In this document: one piece after another, positions 1 to 6,859 of the stretch | Layout of the letters: every line of letters begins with the position of its first letter | How positions within the stretch are numbered: the first letter of the stretch is position 1 | Assembly: GCA_964409165.1 (NCBI GenBank) | Contig: CAYPCH010000147.1 | Coordinates: 1 to 7,168 of the forward strand | From: CAYPCH01 sp964409165 | Lineage (GTDB): Bacteria > Bacillota > Clostridia > Acetivibrionales > Acetivibrionaceae | Direction: 5' to 3' | DNA: 7,168 nucleotides | The notes under the pieces: model-generated | What the model was told of the DNA's origin: nothing | Databases searched by the model: none | What the model saw: the letters and a program-made list of their open reading frames with translations, nothing else | Translations under genes and position numbers: made by a program

Positions 1-11
1 TAAAGCTTTTA

Positions 12-41
12 TTGACAAGCTACAATCCAATGCTTTAGAAT
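12..41 (+). promoter_or_regulatory. Candidate sigma-A promoter for typA
   Basis: A perfect -35 hexamer TTGACA (12-17) is followed after 18 nt by TAGAAT (36-41), which matches the -10 consensus at 5 of 6 positions. Transcription would start near 48-50 and give a leader of about 40 nt before the typA start codon. The short typA-mltG gap suggests this promoter also serves mltG. The assignment rests on consensus matching only. Confidence 0.6.
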
Positions 42-75
42 ATTTATGTGAATTTAGAATTATTTTTTTGTGAAC

Positions 76-83
76 AAAGGAGA
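76..83 (+). promoter_or_regulatory. typA ribosome-binding site
   Basis: AAAGGAGA lies 5 nt before the GTG at 89. The next in-frame start, ATG at 104, would be about 20 nt from this site, too far for normal initiation. The RBS therefore selects the GTG start. Confidence 0.75.
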
Positions 84-88
84 TTTTT

Positions 89-1912
89 GTGAAGAATTTT
101 AGAATGAACATCAGAAACATTGCCATTATAGCCCATGTTGACCACGGTAAAACAACATTGGTTGATGGAATGTTAAAACAAAGCGGTATTTTTAGAGAGC
201 ATGAACAGATCCATGACAGAGTAATGGACTCAAGCGACCTCGAAAGGGAACGAGGAATTACAATACTCTCAAAGAATACTGCTATAACTTATAAGGACAT
301 TAAAATTAATGTTGTTGATACTCCGGGACATGCGGACTTTGGTGGTGAAGTAGAGCGCGTTCTTAAAATGGTAGACAGCGTCCTTCTTCTTGTTGACGCA
401 TTTGAAGGCACAATGCCTCAAACAAGATTTGTACTGAGAAAAGCACTTCAGTTTAACTTAAAGCCTATAGTGGTCATCAATAAAATTGACCGTCCCGAGG
501 CACGGCCTCTTGAAGTACTTGATGAAGTACTTGAGCTCTTTATCGAGCTGGGAGCAAATGATGAACAACTGGATTTCCCTGTCATTTATGCCTCTTCTAG
601 AGAAGGCTTTGCAGTTAAAGCTCTTGACGACAAACCGAAAAACCTTGAACCTTTACTTGAAGCTATCATTGAAAATGTACCACCTCCAAAAGGTTATATG
701 GATAAACCCCTGCAATTCCTGGTCTCAAATATAGATTACGACGAATATGTAGGCAGAATTGGAGTTGGCAGAGTTGAAAGAGGTACCATCCGCTCAGGGC
801 AGTCTGCCCTACTGTGCAAGAAGGACGGTACAGTTGAAAATGTCAAGGTAAGTAAACTATATGTCTTTAGCGGACTTAAGAGGACAGAAGTCTCTTCTGC
901 CTCAATGGGTGATATCATTGCAGTTTCAGGCATGGGAAACATCATCATTGGCGAGACCGTCTGCGAAATAGGGTCTCCTGATCCGCTTCCTTTTATTGAC
1001 ATTGACGAACCGACAATATCAATGACATTCAGTGTAAATAACAGCCCTTTTGCAGGACGCGAAGGTAGCTTTGTAACATCAAGACACTTGAGAGACCGTC
1101 TCTTTAAGGAGCTTGAGACAAATGTAAGCCTTCGGATTGAGGAAACCGATTCCCCCGATTCGTTTAAGGTATCCGGAAGAGGCGAACTCCATTTGTCCAT
1201 TTTGATTGAAACAATGCGCAGACAGGGTTATGAGTTTCAAGTTTCAAAACCCACGGTAATATTTAAAGATATTGATGATGTAAGACATGAACCTATAGAA
1301 TACCTTATCATAGACGTACCTGAGGATTATATGGGCGTCGTAATGGAAAAACTGGGTATGAGAAAAGCAGAAGTTGCCAATATGAATTCTTCTCAACAGG
1401 GTTATATGCGTTTAGAATTTAAAATCCCGGCAAGAGGCTTGATAGGCTATAGATCAGAGTTTTTGACTGATACAAAAGGAAATGGTATAATGAATCATAT
1501 ATTTAGTGGTTTTGAACCTCAAAAAGGTGAAATATTCGGAAGGCAAAGAGGCTCTATGGTAGCTTGGGAAGACGGTGAAGCAGTAATATACGGACTTTTT
1601 AATGCACAGGAAAGAGGTTCTTTGTTTATATCTCCGGGAACCAAGGTATATGAAGGTATGATTGTAGGTGAAAATGCAAGGCAGGAAGATATTGTTGTTA
1701 ATGTCTGCAAAAAGAAACATATTACAAATATGAGAGCATCCGGTTCTGATGAGGCTTTAAGACTTACTACGCCGGTAGTCTTAAGTTTAGAGCAATCTTT
1801 AGAATTTATTGCTGATGATGAGTTGGTTGAAATAACTCCAAAAAACATAAGGCTCAGAAAGAGAATTCTTAATTCAGAACAAAGAGCCAAGTCGAGGAAT
1901 AAAGAAAAATAA
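89..1912 (+). CDS. typA: Ribosome-associated translational GTPase TypA/BipA
   Basis: This 607-residue protein is a full-length TypA/BipA, a cytoplasmic GTPase of the EF-G/LepA superfamily that binds the ribosome and, in studied bacteria, aids 50S assembly and growth under cold or stress. GTPase motifs are intact: G1 AHVDHGKT (residues 15-22), switch I RERGIT (53-58), G3 DTPGH (77-81) and G4 NKID (131-134). Domain II follows (about 205-300), then EF-G-like alpha/beta domains with GRGELH at 363-368 and ARGLIGYRSEF from 448. The BipA-specific C-terminal domain runs from about 480 to the end, with RQRGSM at 485-490, NAQERGS from 505 and the basic patch KKKHITNMRASGSDEA at 541-556, which separates TypA from EF-G and LepA. 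The GTG start is chosen from its well-placed RBS. The gene has its own promoter and is probably cotranscribed with mltG, 13 nt downstream. Nothing is truncated. Confidence 0.97.
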   Translation: MKNFRMNIRNIAIIAHVDHGKTTLVDGMLKQSGIFREHEQIHDRVMDSSDLERERGITILSKNTAITYKDIKINVVDTPGHADFGGEVERVLKMVDSVLLLVDAFEGTMPQTRFVLRKALQFNLKPIVVINKIDRPEARPLEVLDEVLELFIELGANDEQLDFPVIYASSREGFAVKALDDKPKNLEPLLEAIIENVPPPKGYMDKPLQFLVSNIDYDEYVGRIGVGRVERGTIRSGQSALLCKKDGTVENVKVSKLYVFSGLKRTEVSSASMGDIIAVSGMGNIIIGETVCEIGSPDPLPFIDIDEPTISMTFSVNNSPFAGREGSFVTSRHLRDRLFKELETNVSLRIEETDSPDSFKVSGRGELHLSILIETMRRQGYEFQVSKPTVIFKDIDDVRHEPIEYLIIDVPEDYMGVVMEKLGMRKAEVANMNSSQQGYMRLEFKIPARGLIGYRSEFLTDTKGNGIMNHIFSGFEPQKGEIFGRQRGSMVAWEDGEAVIYGLFNAQERGSLFISPGTKVYEGMIVGENARQEDIVVNVCKKKHITNMRASGSDEALRLTTPVVLSLEQSLEFIADDELVEITPKNIRLRKRILNSEQRAKSRNKEK

Positions 1913-1913
1913 A

Positions 1914-1921
1914 GTGGTGAT
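1914..1921 (+). promoter_or_regulatory. mltG ribosome-binding site
   Basis: GTGGTGAT matches the extended anti-SD complement GAGGTGAT at 7 of 8 positions and sits 4 nt before ATG 1926. It overlaps two in-frame GTG codons (1914 and 1917) that could be mistaken for starts. Those GTGs have no RBS at proper distance, so ATG 1926 is preferred. The site begins 1 nt after the typA stop, which suggests translational coupling. Confidence 0.6.
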
Positions 1922-1925
1922 TAAT

Positions 1926-3077
1926 ATGAGTAGGAAGAATACTAATTTGAAAAAACGCAAAACAAAAAAACGAAAAAAGGTCTGGCTGTCCTTACTACTA
2001 TATCTTCTGTTTTTTACATGCATATTTAGTGTTGCCGGATTTGTTTCATATAGCAAATTCCTGGCCGACGATAGCAACGAAAACCTTGAAGTGCTTAAAG
2101 AAGATATAAGTCCTGAAGATGCTGTTGAAGTTATTATACCTTATAATTCAACTACCAATGATATTGTTGAGGTTCTTAAAGCAAAAGGACTTGTAAAATA
2201 TCCTTTTGCATTTAAATTCATATCCAAATTTGACGGATACGATTACCAGTATAAATCAGGCAAACATATAGTAAGCAAGGAATTTACCTATGAAGAAATT
2301 ATGAAAGTTCTATGCGATGATCCGGTAACTGTTACTGTTACTATTCCCGAAGGTAAGAACTTTACTGAAATTGTTAGTATTCTTGATGCTAAAAATGTAA
2401 TTGTAAAGGACGAATTTATTAAGGCCGCCAATGGCGAAACTTTTAATTATGAGTTTTTGAAAGATATCCCTGAAAGGGAAAACCAACTTGAGGGTTATCT
2501 TTTTCCAGACACCTACTTTTTTGATCCCGCTTCAAGTCCTAAGGAAATCATTGGAAAGTTTCTAAACAACTTTGACAACAAATTTAAAATTGAGTTCTAT
2601 AAAAGAGCTGAAGAGCTTGGTATGTCGGTTGATGAAATAATTATACTTGCATCAATAATTGAAAAGGAAACAAAGTTTCCCGGTGAGTTGAGCACTGTTT
2701 CGAGTGTATTCCATAACAGGCTCAAAAGCAAGGATTCCTCATTAAAGAAACTGCAATCCTGTGCTACCGTACAGTATATATTGTTTAACAGGGACGGTAA
2801 GGTAAAAGAAAATCTTTCCGATGCCGACACAAAAATAGACCACATATACAACACTTATCTTCATGATGGGCTTCCTCCAGGACCAATATGCAACCCGGGG
2901 CTTGACGCAATACAAGCAGCCTTGTATCCTGATGAGGAGTCAAACTATTTGTACTTTGTTGCCAAAGGTGACGGTAGTCATTACTTCTCCAAAACCCTAC
3001 AGGAACACGAATCTGCCAAAAAGCAGTACGAAGCTAATCCTGAAACTGACACCGAGACTGAAACCGAAACACAGTAA
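1926..3077 (+). CDS. mltG: Endolytic murein transglycosylase MltG (YceG-like)
   Basis: The product (383 aa from ATG 1926) belongs to the MltG/YceG family, inner-membrane lytic transglycosylases that cleave nascent glycan strands and so set or terminate strand length. A very basic cytoplasmic N-terminus (residues 1-18, rich in Lys/Arg) precedes one membrane segment (about 19-41), placing the rest outside the membrane. A LysM-like region follows (about 68-140). Then come GYLFPDTY at 190-197, the catalytic-region motif LASIIEKET with EKET at 246-249 carrying the family's active-site Glu, the VFHNRL motif, and GLPPGPICNPG at 315-325. The protein ends in an unusual acidic Glu/Asp-Thr repeat (373-382). 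In B. subtilis the orthologue yrrL sits just before yrrM, as here. It is probably in an operon with typA; a hairpin lies 37 nt beyond its stop. An alternative start at GTG 1914 would add 4 residues. Confidence 0.95.
   Translation: MSRKNTNLKKRKTKKRKKVWLSLLLYLLFFTCIFSVAGFVSYSKFLADDSNENLEVLKEDISPEDAVEVIIPYNSTTNDIVEVLKAKGLVKYPFAFKFISKFDGYDYQYKSGKHIVSKEFTYEEIMKVLCDDPVTVTVTIPEGKNFTEIVSILDAKNVIVKDEFIKAANGETFNYEFLKDIPERENQLEGYLFPDTYFFDPASSPKEIIGKFLNNFDNKFKIEFYKRAEELGMSVDEIIILASIIEKETKFPGELSTVSSVFHNRLKSKDSSLKKLQSCATVQYILFNRDGKVKENLSDADTKIDHIYNTYLHDGLPPGPICNPGLDAIQAALYPDEESNYLYFVAKGDGSHYFSKTLQEHESAKKQYEANPETDTETETETQ
3042..3071 (+). repeat. Degenerate hexanucleotide tandem repeat at the mltG 3' end
   Basis: Five in-frame hexamers, GAAACT, GACACC, GAGACT, GAAACC and GAAACA, encode five Glu/Asp-Thr dipeptides (residues 373-382), followed by a single Gln and the stop codon. 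The tail is outside the conserved MltG fold. The unit pattern suggests expansion by slippage, although the copies have diverged at synonymous positions. Confidence 0.7.
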
Positions 3078-3113
3078 TTATAGTTTTGTTTATAATAGGA
3101 AACAATATTACCT

Positions 3114-3134
3114 GAGGGTCTTTATAAGACCCTC
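3114..3134 (+). terminator. Perfect 9-bp hairpin, possible terminator or attenuator between mltG and trmR
   Basis: GAGGGTCTT (3114-3122) pairs perfectly with AAGACCCTC (3126-3134) around a 3-nt TAT loop. The downstream TCTTGTATATTTT is T-rich but interrupted, so termination may be partial. The hairpin starts 37 nt after the mltG stop and ends 43 nt before the trmR start. It may end or dampen the typA-mltG transcript, or act as an attenuator in the trmR leader. The fold is certain as an inverted repeat, but its function is inferred. Confidence 0.55.
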
Positions 3135-3177
3135 TCTTGTATATTTTCACACTTTTATAAGGATGGATAGCAATAAA

Positions 3178-3849
3178 ATGATATGTTTTGATTACATAAA
3201 TGAATACATCAGAAAGACAATTAAAAAGAATGAAGGTTTATTGGCAGAGCTTGAGGCTTTTGCTGCTGAAAATCACGTTCCCATAATACATCCCGAAGTT
3301 GCCTCATTATTAAAACTAACAGGTCTTATGGCAAAACCTGAAAGAATATTGGAAATAGGAACTGCTATCGGGTATTCTGCTATATTGCTTTCTTCAACAC
3401 TTGCACCCGGAGGAAAAATAGACACTATTGAAAGATATGAGCTTATGGTTGAAAGAGCCAAAGCAAACATAAAAAAAGCAGGGCTTGATGAAACAATAAC
3501 AATCATACCCGGTGACGCACTTGACATACTTAAGTGCCTGAATAAGCAGTATGATTTTATATTCCTTGATGCCGCAAAAGGCCAATATCCCGAGTTCCTT
3601 CCCGAATGCCTTCGTATGCTGAAAAGCGGTGGAATACTGTTTTCCGATAATGTGCTGTACAAAGGCATGATAGCCAGCGACAAACTGGTTGTGAGAAGAA
3701 AAAAGACCATTGTTACCAGAATGAGAAGTTTCCTTGATCAAATTTGCAAAAACGACAAACTTGAAACAACTATAATACCTATTGGTGACGGTGTGGCTAT
3801 AAGCTATAAAAAAACAGAAGGAGAAGTAAAAATCTATGAAGAAAGTTGA
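3178..3849 (+). CDS. trmR: SAM-dependent O-methyltransferase, YrrM/TrmR type (tRNA 5-hydroxyuridine-34 methyltransferase)
   Basis: The 223-residue product is a class I SAM methyltransferase closely resembling B. subtilis YrrM (TrmR, about 217 aa). That enzyme methylates 5-hydroxyuridine at tRNA wobble position 34 to 5-methoxyuridine. The SAM-binding motif LEIGTAIGYSA lies at residues 58-68. A metal-binding Asp is in DAAKGQY (D131), and the other metal ligands are the SDN pair D157-N158. The C-terminus IIPIGDGVAIS is typical of the family. ATG 3178 is chosen because it aligns the INEYI segment with the YrrM N-terminus; AAGG at 3159-3162 gives only a distant RBS. ATG 3163 in the same frame would add 5 residues, but AAGG directly abuts it. 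The gene overlaps the downstream U32 gene by 14 nt, which fits the pathway because that family makes the ho5U substrate. Catechol-type small-molecule O-methyltransferases share the fold, but context and motifs favour TrmR. Confidence 0.87.
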   Translation: MICFDYINEYIRKTIKKNEGLLAELEAFAAENHVPIIHPEVASLLKLTGLMAKPERILEIGTAIGYSAILLSSTLAPGGKIDTIERYELMVERAKANIKKAGLDETITIIPGDALDILKCLNKQYDFIFLDAAKGQYPEFLPECLRMLKSGGILFSDNVLYKGMIASDKLVVRRKKTIVTRMRSFLDQICKNDKLETTIIPIGDGVAISYKKTEGEVKIYEES

Positions 3850-5059
3850 ACTACTTGCACCGGCAGGCAACCTGGAAAGATTAAAGATGGCTGTAATATA
3901 CGGAGCTGATGCTGTTTACCTTGGTGGTGAAAAATTTGGTCTTAGAGCACATGCAGACAATTTTTCTTATGATGACCTTAAAACCGGAATAGACTTTGCT
4001 CACAGCAGAGGCAAAAAAGTATATATTACCATGAATATATTTGCCCACAATGAAGATTTCTCAGGTATGCAAGATTATATAAGTGAAGTTAGGAATATGG
4101 GTGTGGATGCAATAATACTTTCAGACCCAGGCATTTTTTTCCTTGTTAAAGAAATAGCGCCAGATATGGATATTCATTTGAGCACCCAGGCAAATAACAC
4201 CAACTGGATGAGTGCAAAGTTTTGGTTTGACCATGGTATAAAAAGGATTGTACTTGCAAGGGAGCTATCCTTAAATGAGATAAAGGAAATCAGGCAGAAA
4301 GTGCCGCAAAGTCTTGAACTTGAGATGTTTGTCCACGGTGCCATGTGCATATCCTACTCTGGCAGATGCCTTTTAAGTAATTACATGGCAGGTCGCGATT
4401 CAAACAGGGGTCAATGTGCACATCCCTGCCGTTGGAAATATCATCTTGTGGAAGAAAAAAGACCCGGTGAGTATTTGCCTGTTGTTGAAGACGAAAGAGG
4501 TACTTTCATCTTCAATTCAAAAGACCTTTGCATGATTGGACACCTACCCGAAATTATTGAATCAGGAATAATTAGCCTTAAAATTGAAGGACGCATGAAA
4601 AGCTCCTATTATGTAGCAACCGTTGTAAAAGCATATCGTGATGCACTTGATGCCTATTACGATATGGGAAAGGACTACAAATTCAATCCAAAATGGCTTG
4701 AAGAACTGTCAAAGGCAAGTCACAGAGAATATACCACAGGATTTTATTTCAACAAGCCTTCTCAGGAAGGTCAGATATATCATACAAGCTCATACATCAG
4801 AGATTATGACTTTATAGGTGTTGTAACATCTTATAATAAGGACACAGGTATTGCTGTCATTGAGCAGAGAAATAGAATGTATACCGGTGAGGAAATTGAG
4901 GTTGTAAATCCAAAAGGTGATTTCTTTGTTCAAAAAATTGCATCCATGAAGAATATTGAAGGTGAGGAAATTGATGTGGCACCCCATCCGCAAATGACGG
5001 TTTATATGCCAATGGAAAAGGATGTTGAAGAGTATACAATGCTAAGAAGAAAAGCATAA
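3836..5059 (+). CDS. trhP: U32-family Fe-S protein, YrrO/TrhP-like (tRNA uridine-34 hydroxylation)
   Basis: This 407-residue protein is annotated by family as 'peptidase U32'. Characterised members related to YrrN/YrrO and E. coli YegQ are TrhP proteins, needed for prephenate-dependent hydroxylation of tRNA U34 to ho5U, not proteases. The N-terminus has the typical VELLAPAGN start and GADAVYLGG (TIM-barrel-like). The U32 signature EMFVHGAMCISYSGRC is followed by a second Cys pair. The four conserved cysteines, C171, C178, C194 and C198, probably hold an Fe-S cluster. A U32 C-terminal beta domain occupies about residues 310-405. Its length matches YrrO (about 420 aa) rather than the shorter YrrN. 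Only one U32 gene is seen, where B. subtilis has two. ATG 3836 lies within the end of trmR, with AAGGAG at 3818-3823 as RBS (12-nt spacing). The assignment to tRNA hydroxylation rests on family and adjacency to trmR. Another U32 function, such as RlhA-like rRNA hydroxylation, cannot be excluded. Confidence 0.87.
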   Translation: MKKVELLAPAGNLERLKMAVIYGADAVYLGGEKFGLRAHADNFSYDDLKTGIDFAHSRGKKVYITMNIFAHNEDFSGMQDYISEVRNMGVDAIILSDPGIFFLVKEIAPDMDIHLSTQANNTNWMSAKFWFDHGIKRIVLARELSLNEIKEIRQKVPQSLELEMFVHGAMCISYSGRCLLSNYMAGRDSNRGQCAHPCRWKYHLVEEKRPGEYLPVVEDERGTFIFNSKDLCMIGHLPEIIESGIISLKIEGRMKSSYYVATVVKAYRDALDAYYDMGKDYKFNPKWLEELSKASHREYTTGFYFNKPSQEGQIYHTSSYIRDYDFIGVVTSYNKDTGIAVIEQRNRMYTGEEIEVVNPKGDFFVQKIASMKNIEGEEIDVAPHPQMTVYMPMEKDVEEYTMLRRKA

Positions 5060-5072
5060 AAATAATGGTATA

Positions 5073-5133
5073 AAACCCCCTCTTTTATGGAAGAATCTAT
5101 TAAAGAACAAATCTAACATAAGCGAGGGGCTTT
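5073..5133 (+). promoter_or_regulatory. Long leader hairpin that would mask the PBP ribosome-binding site
   Basis: The 5' arm 5073-5089 can pair with the 3' arm 5117-5133: AAA/TTT, a C-C mismatch, CCCCTC/GAGGGG (5077-5082 with 5124-5129), a T-C mismatch, then TTTATG/CATAAG (5084-5089 with 5117-5122, one G-U). This leaves a 27-nt loop. GAGGGG is also the only plausible Shine-Dalgarno for ATG 5137, 7 nt downstream, so folding would block initiation. Alternatively it is a long-loop terminator of the trmR-trhP transcript, although the following TTTATT is a weak U tract. The pairing is visible in the sequence; the role is inferred. Confidence 0.45.
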
Positions 5134-5136
5134 ATT

Positions 5137-6786
5137 ATGAATAGAATTAAACTTCTTCTTTTCTTCTTTACATTTGTAATATTGCTATTGGTAGCCCGTT
5201 TTGCATACATACAGATATATAAAGGAGAACAACTATACATTTCGGCTACCGTACAAAAAACAACAAATTCCCATATACAAATACCGCGTGGCAACATACT
5301 TGACATCAATATGATTCCTTTTACAAACAGAACAAAAAAAGTTGATATTGCAATTAAGCCTATGTATTTAAGAGGTAACGTCAAAGAAATACAAAAAATT
5401 GCAAGCATTCTCGATATCAATTTTAATGAACTTGAAAGGAAAATCGAAATTAAGAAAGAGCCAATACTTATTGAAATCGATAATGACAAAAAAAACAGGC
5501 TTATTGGTGAAAAAACTCAAGGAATTTCATTTATCAATTCACTAAAAAGATATGACGATAATCCTCTTGCCGTACATGTATCAGGCTATCTCAACAGAAC
5601 AGATTACAAAGGTGAAGCAGGAATTGAAAAATTCTACGAAAATATATTAAAGGTAAGAGGTGCAAATTCCGTATACGTTGTAACCGATGCGAAAGATAAT
5701 CTTCTAAAGGGTCTGGGATACAGATTCATGAATTCCGGAAAAGATAAAGAAAACAATGTACAATTAACTATAGACTATCATATTCAAAAAATTGCAGAGA
5801 ATGTTATGGATAAGTATAATCTATCCGGCTCTGTAGTGATTGAAGACGTAGTAACAGGCGATATACGTGCTATGGTCAGCAAACCTGACTTTAATCCCGA
5901 TAAAATAGAGAATTATCTTGACAGCACTAAAAAGGAGCTTTTTAACAGAGCAGTTGCATCATATAATTTAGGCTCAATTTTTAAAATTGTGGTTCTCGCC
6001 AGTGCATATAATAATAATATAAATCCGCAAATGTATTATTTCTGTCCCGGATATATTCAGCTTGGAGATAAAGACTTTAGATGTTCTTCATATTACAGGG
6101 GCGGGCACGGTCTGGTTTCACTTCAGGAAGCTTTTGCTTCATCATGCAATCCGTACTTTATTGAACTTGGACTAAAAGTGGGTCATAAAAACATTCTTGA
6201 AACAGCAAAAATGTTTGGATTAGGCGAAGTAACAGGTATAAATGCCCAAGGCGTGGAAGAATCGGCAGGAAACCTTCCCGATCCAGATGGATATTTTACA
6301 TATGGTGATACAGCAAATATATCCATCGGACAGGGAGATATAATGGCCACTTCCCTTCAGGTTGCAGACATTGTAGCAACCATTGCAAACGGCGGCATCA
6401 AAAACAAGGTTAATATCGTTGATTCTATTGTTGATTCAAGGGGCAATAAAGTAAAACAAATACGAAATGATGCGGGCAAAAGAATAATACCAAAAGAGGT
6501 GTGTGATAAAATACGGCAGCTTATGGAGGAAGTAACCATTACAGGTACCGGGACAAAAGCAAATCTAGATGAATACGGCGGCGCAGGAGGAAAAACCGGC
6601 AGTGCTGAAACCGGACAGTATGAAAACGGCGAGAAGGTTGTACATGCATGGTTTGCAGGATACTTCCCCAAATTAAATCCGAAGTACTCCATTTCGGTTT
6701 TTATTGAGAATGGAAAAAGCGGTGGAACAGTTGCAGCACCTATATTTGAAGAAATCGCAAAAAACATTATGATAAACGGTCATTGA
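5137..6786 (+). CDS. Class B penicillin-binding protein (peptidoglycan D,D-transpeptidase, FtsI/SpoVD/PbpI-like)
   Basis: The 549-residue product is a class B PBP, a membrane-anchored transpeptidase that cross-links peptidoglycan stem peptides outside the cell. One N-terminal membrane segment (about residues 5-24) follows a short MNRIK start. The dimerisation/pedestal domain shows PRGNILD at 50-56, VSGYLN around 148-153 and GEAGIEKFYENIL from 159. The transpeptidase domain (about 220-545) has all three penicillin-binding motifs: SIFK with nucleophile S280 and K283, SCN at 336-338, and KTG at 486-488. No PASTA domain follows, unlike full-length SpoVD, and no glycosyltransferase domain precedes it. 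Length and neighbourhood are nearest to B. subtilis PbpI (YrrR), also downstream of the yrrL-yrrO genes, but orthology is unproven so no symbol is given. Its RBS GAGGGG lies inside a potential leader hairpin. The sigK gene starts 80 nt downstream, so a role in sporulation or spore cortex synthesis is possible but inferred. Confidence 0.93.
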   Translation: MNRIKLLLFFFTFVILLLVARFAYIQIYKGEQLYISATVQKTTNSHIQIPRGNILDINMIPFTNRTKKVDIAIKPMYLRGNVKEIQKIASILDINFNELERKIEIKKEPILIEIDNDKKNRLIGEKTQGISFINSLKRYDDNPLAVHVSGYLNRTDYKGEAGIEKFYENILKVRGANSVYVVTDAKDNLLKGLGYRFMNSGKDKENNVQLTIDYHIQKIAENVMDKYNLSGSVVIEDVVTGDIRAMVSKPDFNPDKIENYLDSTKKELFNRAVASYNLGSIFKIVVLASAYNNNINPQMYYFCPGYIQLGDKDFRCSSYYRGGHGLVSLQEAFASSCNPYFIELGLKVGHKNILETAKMFGLGEVTGINAQGVEESAGNLPDPDGYFTYGDTANISIGQGDIMATSLQVADIVATIANGGIKNKVNIVDSIVDSRGNKVKQIRNDAGKRIIPKEVCDKIRQLMEEVTITGTGTKANLDEYGGAGGKTGSAETGQYENGEKVVHAWFAGYFPKLNPKYSISVFIENGKSGGTVAAPIFEEIAKNIMINGH

Positions 6787-6788
6787 TA

Positions 6789-6815
6789 TTTTTGTGTGTA
6801 CTTGCACCACAAAAA
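6789..6815. other. Imperfect 11-bp hairpin after the PBP gene
   Basis: TTTTTGT (6789-6795) pairs with ACAAAAA (6809-6815), and GTGT (6796-6799) with GCAC (6804-6807, one G-U), with C6808 bulged and a 4-nt loop. It begins 2 nt after the PBP stop. The stem is AU-rich and no T run follows on the + strand, so it is not a convincing intrinsic terminator. It might stabilise the 3' end of the PBP message. Confidence 0.35.
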
Positions 6816-6824
6816 GCAAATATT

Positions 6825-6832
6825 CATATAAT
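6825..6832 (+). promoter_or_regulatory. Candidate -10 element of a sigK promoter
   Basis: CATATAAT contains a perfect TATAAT (6827-6832) and also matches the sigma-E -10 consensus CATACAAT at 7 of 8 positions. sigK is transcribed by sigma-E RNA polymerase in B. subtilis, so the second reading is attractive. No good -35 accompanies either reading: TTGCAC at 6802-6807 is 19 nt upstream and matches only 3 of 6 bases, and no sigma-E -35 sits at proper spacing. Transcription would begin around 6839, about 28 nt before the start codon. Confidence 0.3.
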
Positions 6833-6851
6833 TATAAGGTAGCCTATTTAC

Positions 6852-6859
6852 AGGAGGTG
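6852..6859 (+). promoter_or_regulatory. sigK ribosome-binding site fixing a TTG start
   Basis: AGGAGGTG is a near-perfect anti-SD complement, 7 nt before TTG 6867. The reading frame has no ATG or GTG nearby and no Met codon through the window end, so this RBS is the main evidence for TTG initiation. Confidence 0.8.

Noticed and set aside
1..3. TAA at the window start as the stop codon of an upstream gene
   Set aside because: Only three bases are available, so no frame can be supported.
736..1200. 154-residue open frame on the minus strand inside typA
   Set aside because: It lies fully antisense to a strongly conserved gene, has no recognisable domain and no supporting RBS context; it is a shadow frame.
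3091..3096. TATAAT as a possible trmR promoter -10
   Set aside because: No -35 at proper spacing (3068-3073 matches only 3 of 6 bases) and no correctly placed extended -10 TG; too weak to list as a feature.
2863..3162. Extended N-terminus of the trmR frame reaching back into mltG
   Set aside because: The upstream part translates mltG sequence out of frame and crosses the hairpin at 3114-3134; homology begins only near ATG 3178.
3394..3870. Minus-strand open frame of 158 residues antisense to trmR
   Set aside because: Composition is atypical (Cys/Phe/Ser rich), no family is recognised, and it is opposite a well-supported gene.
3836..5059. Reading the U32 protein as a secreted collagenase-like protease
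   Set aside because: No signal peptide is visible, the four-Cys pattern suggests an Fe-S enzyme, and the trmR neighbour points to tRNA hydroxylation.
5066..5074. TGGTATAAA as an extended -10 promoter for the PBP gene
   Set aside because: No recognisable -35 upstream in the 3' end of trhP; kept only as a possibility in the leader-hairpin finding.
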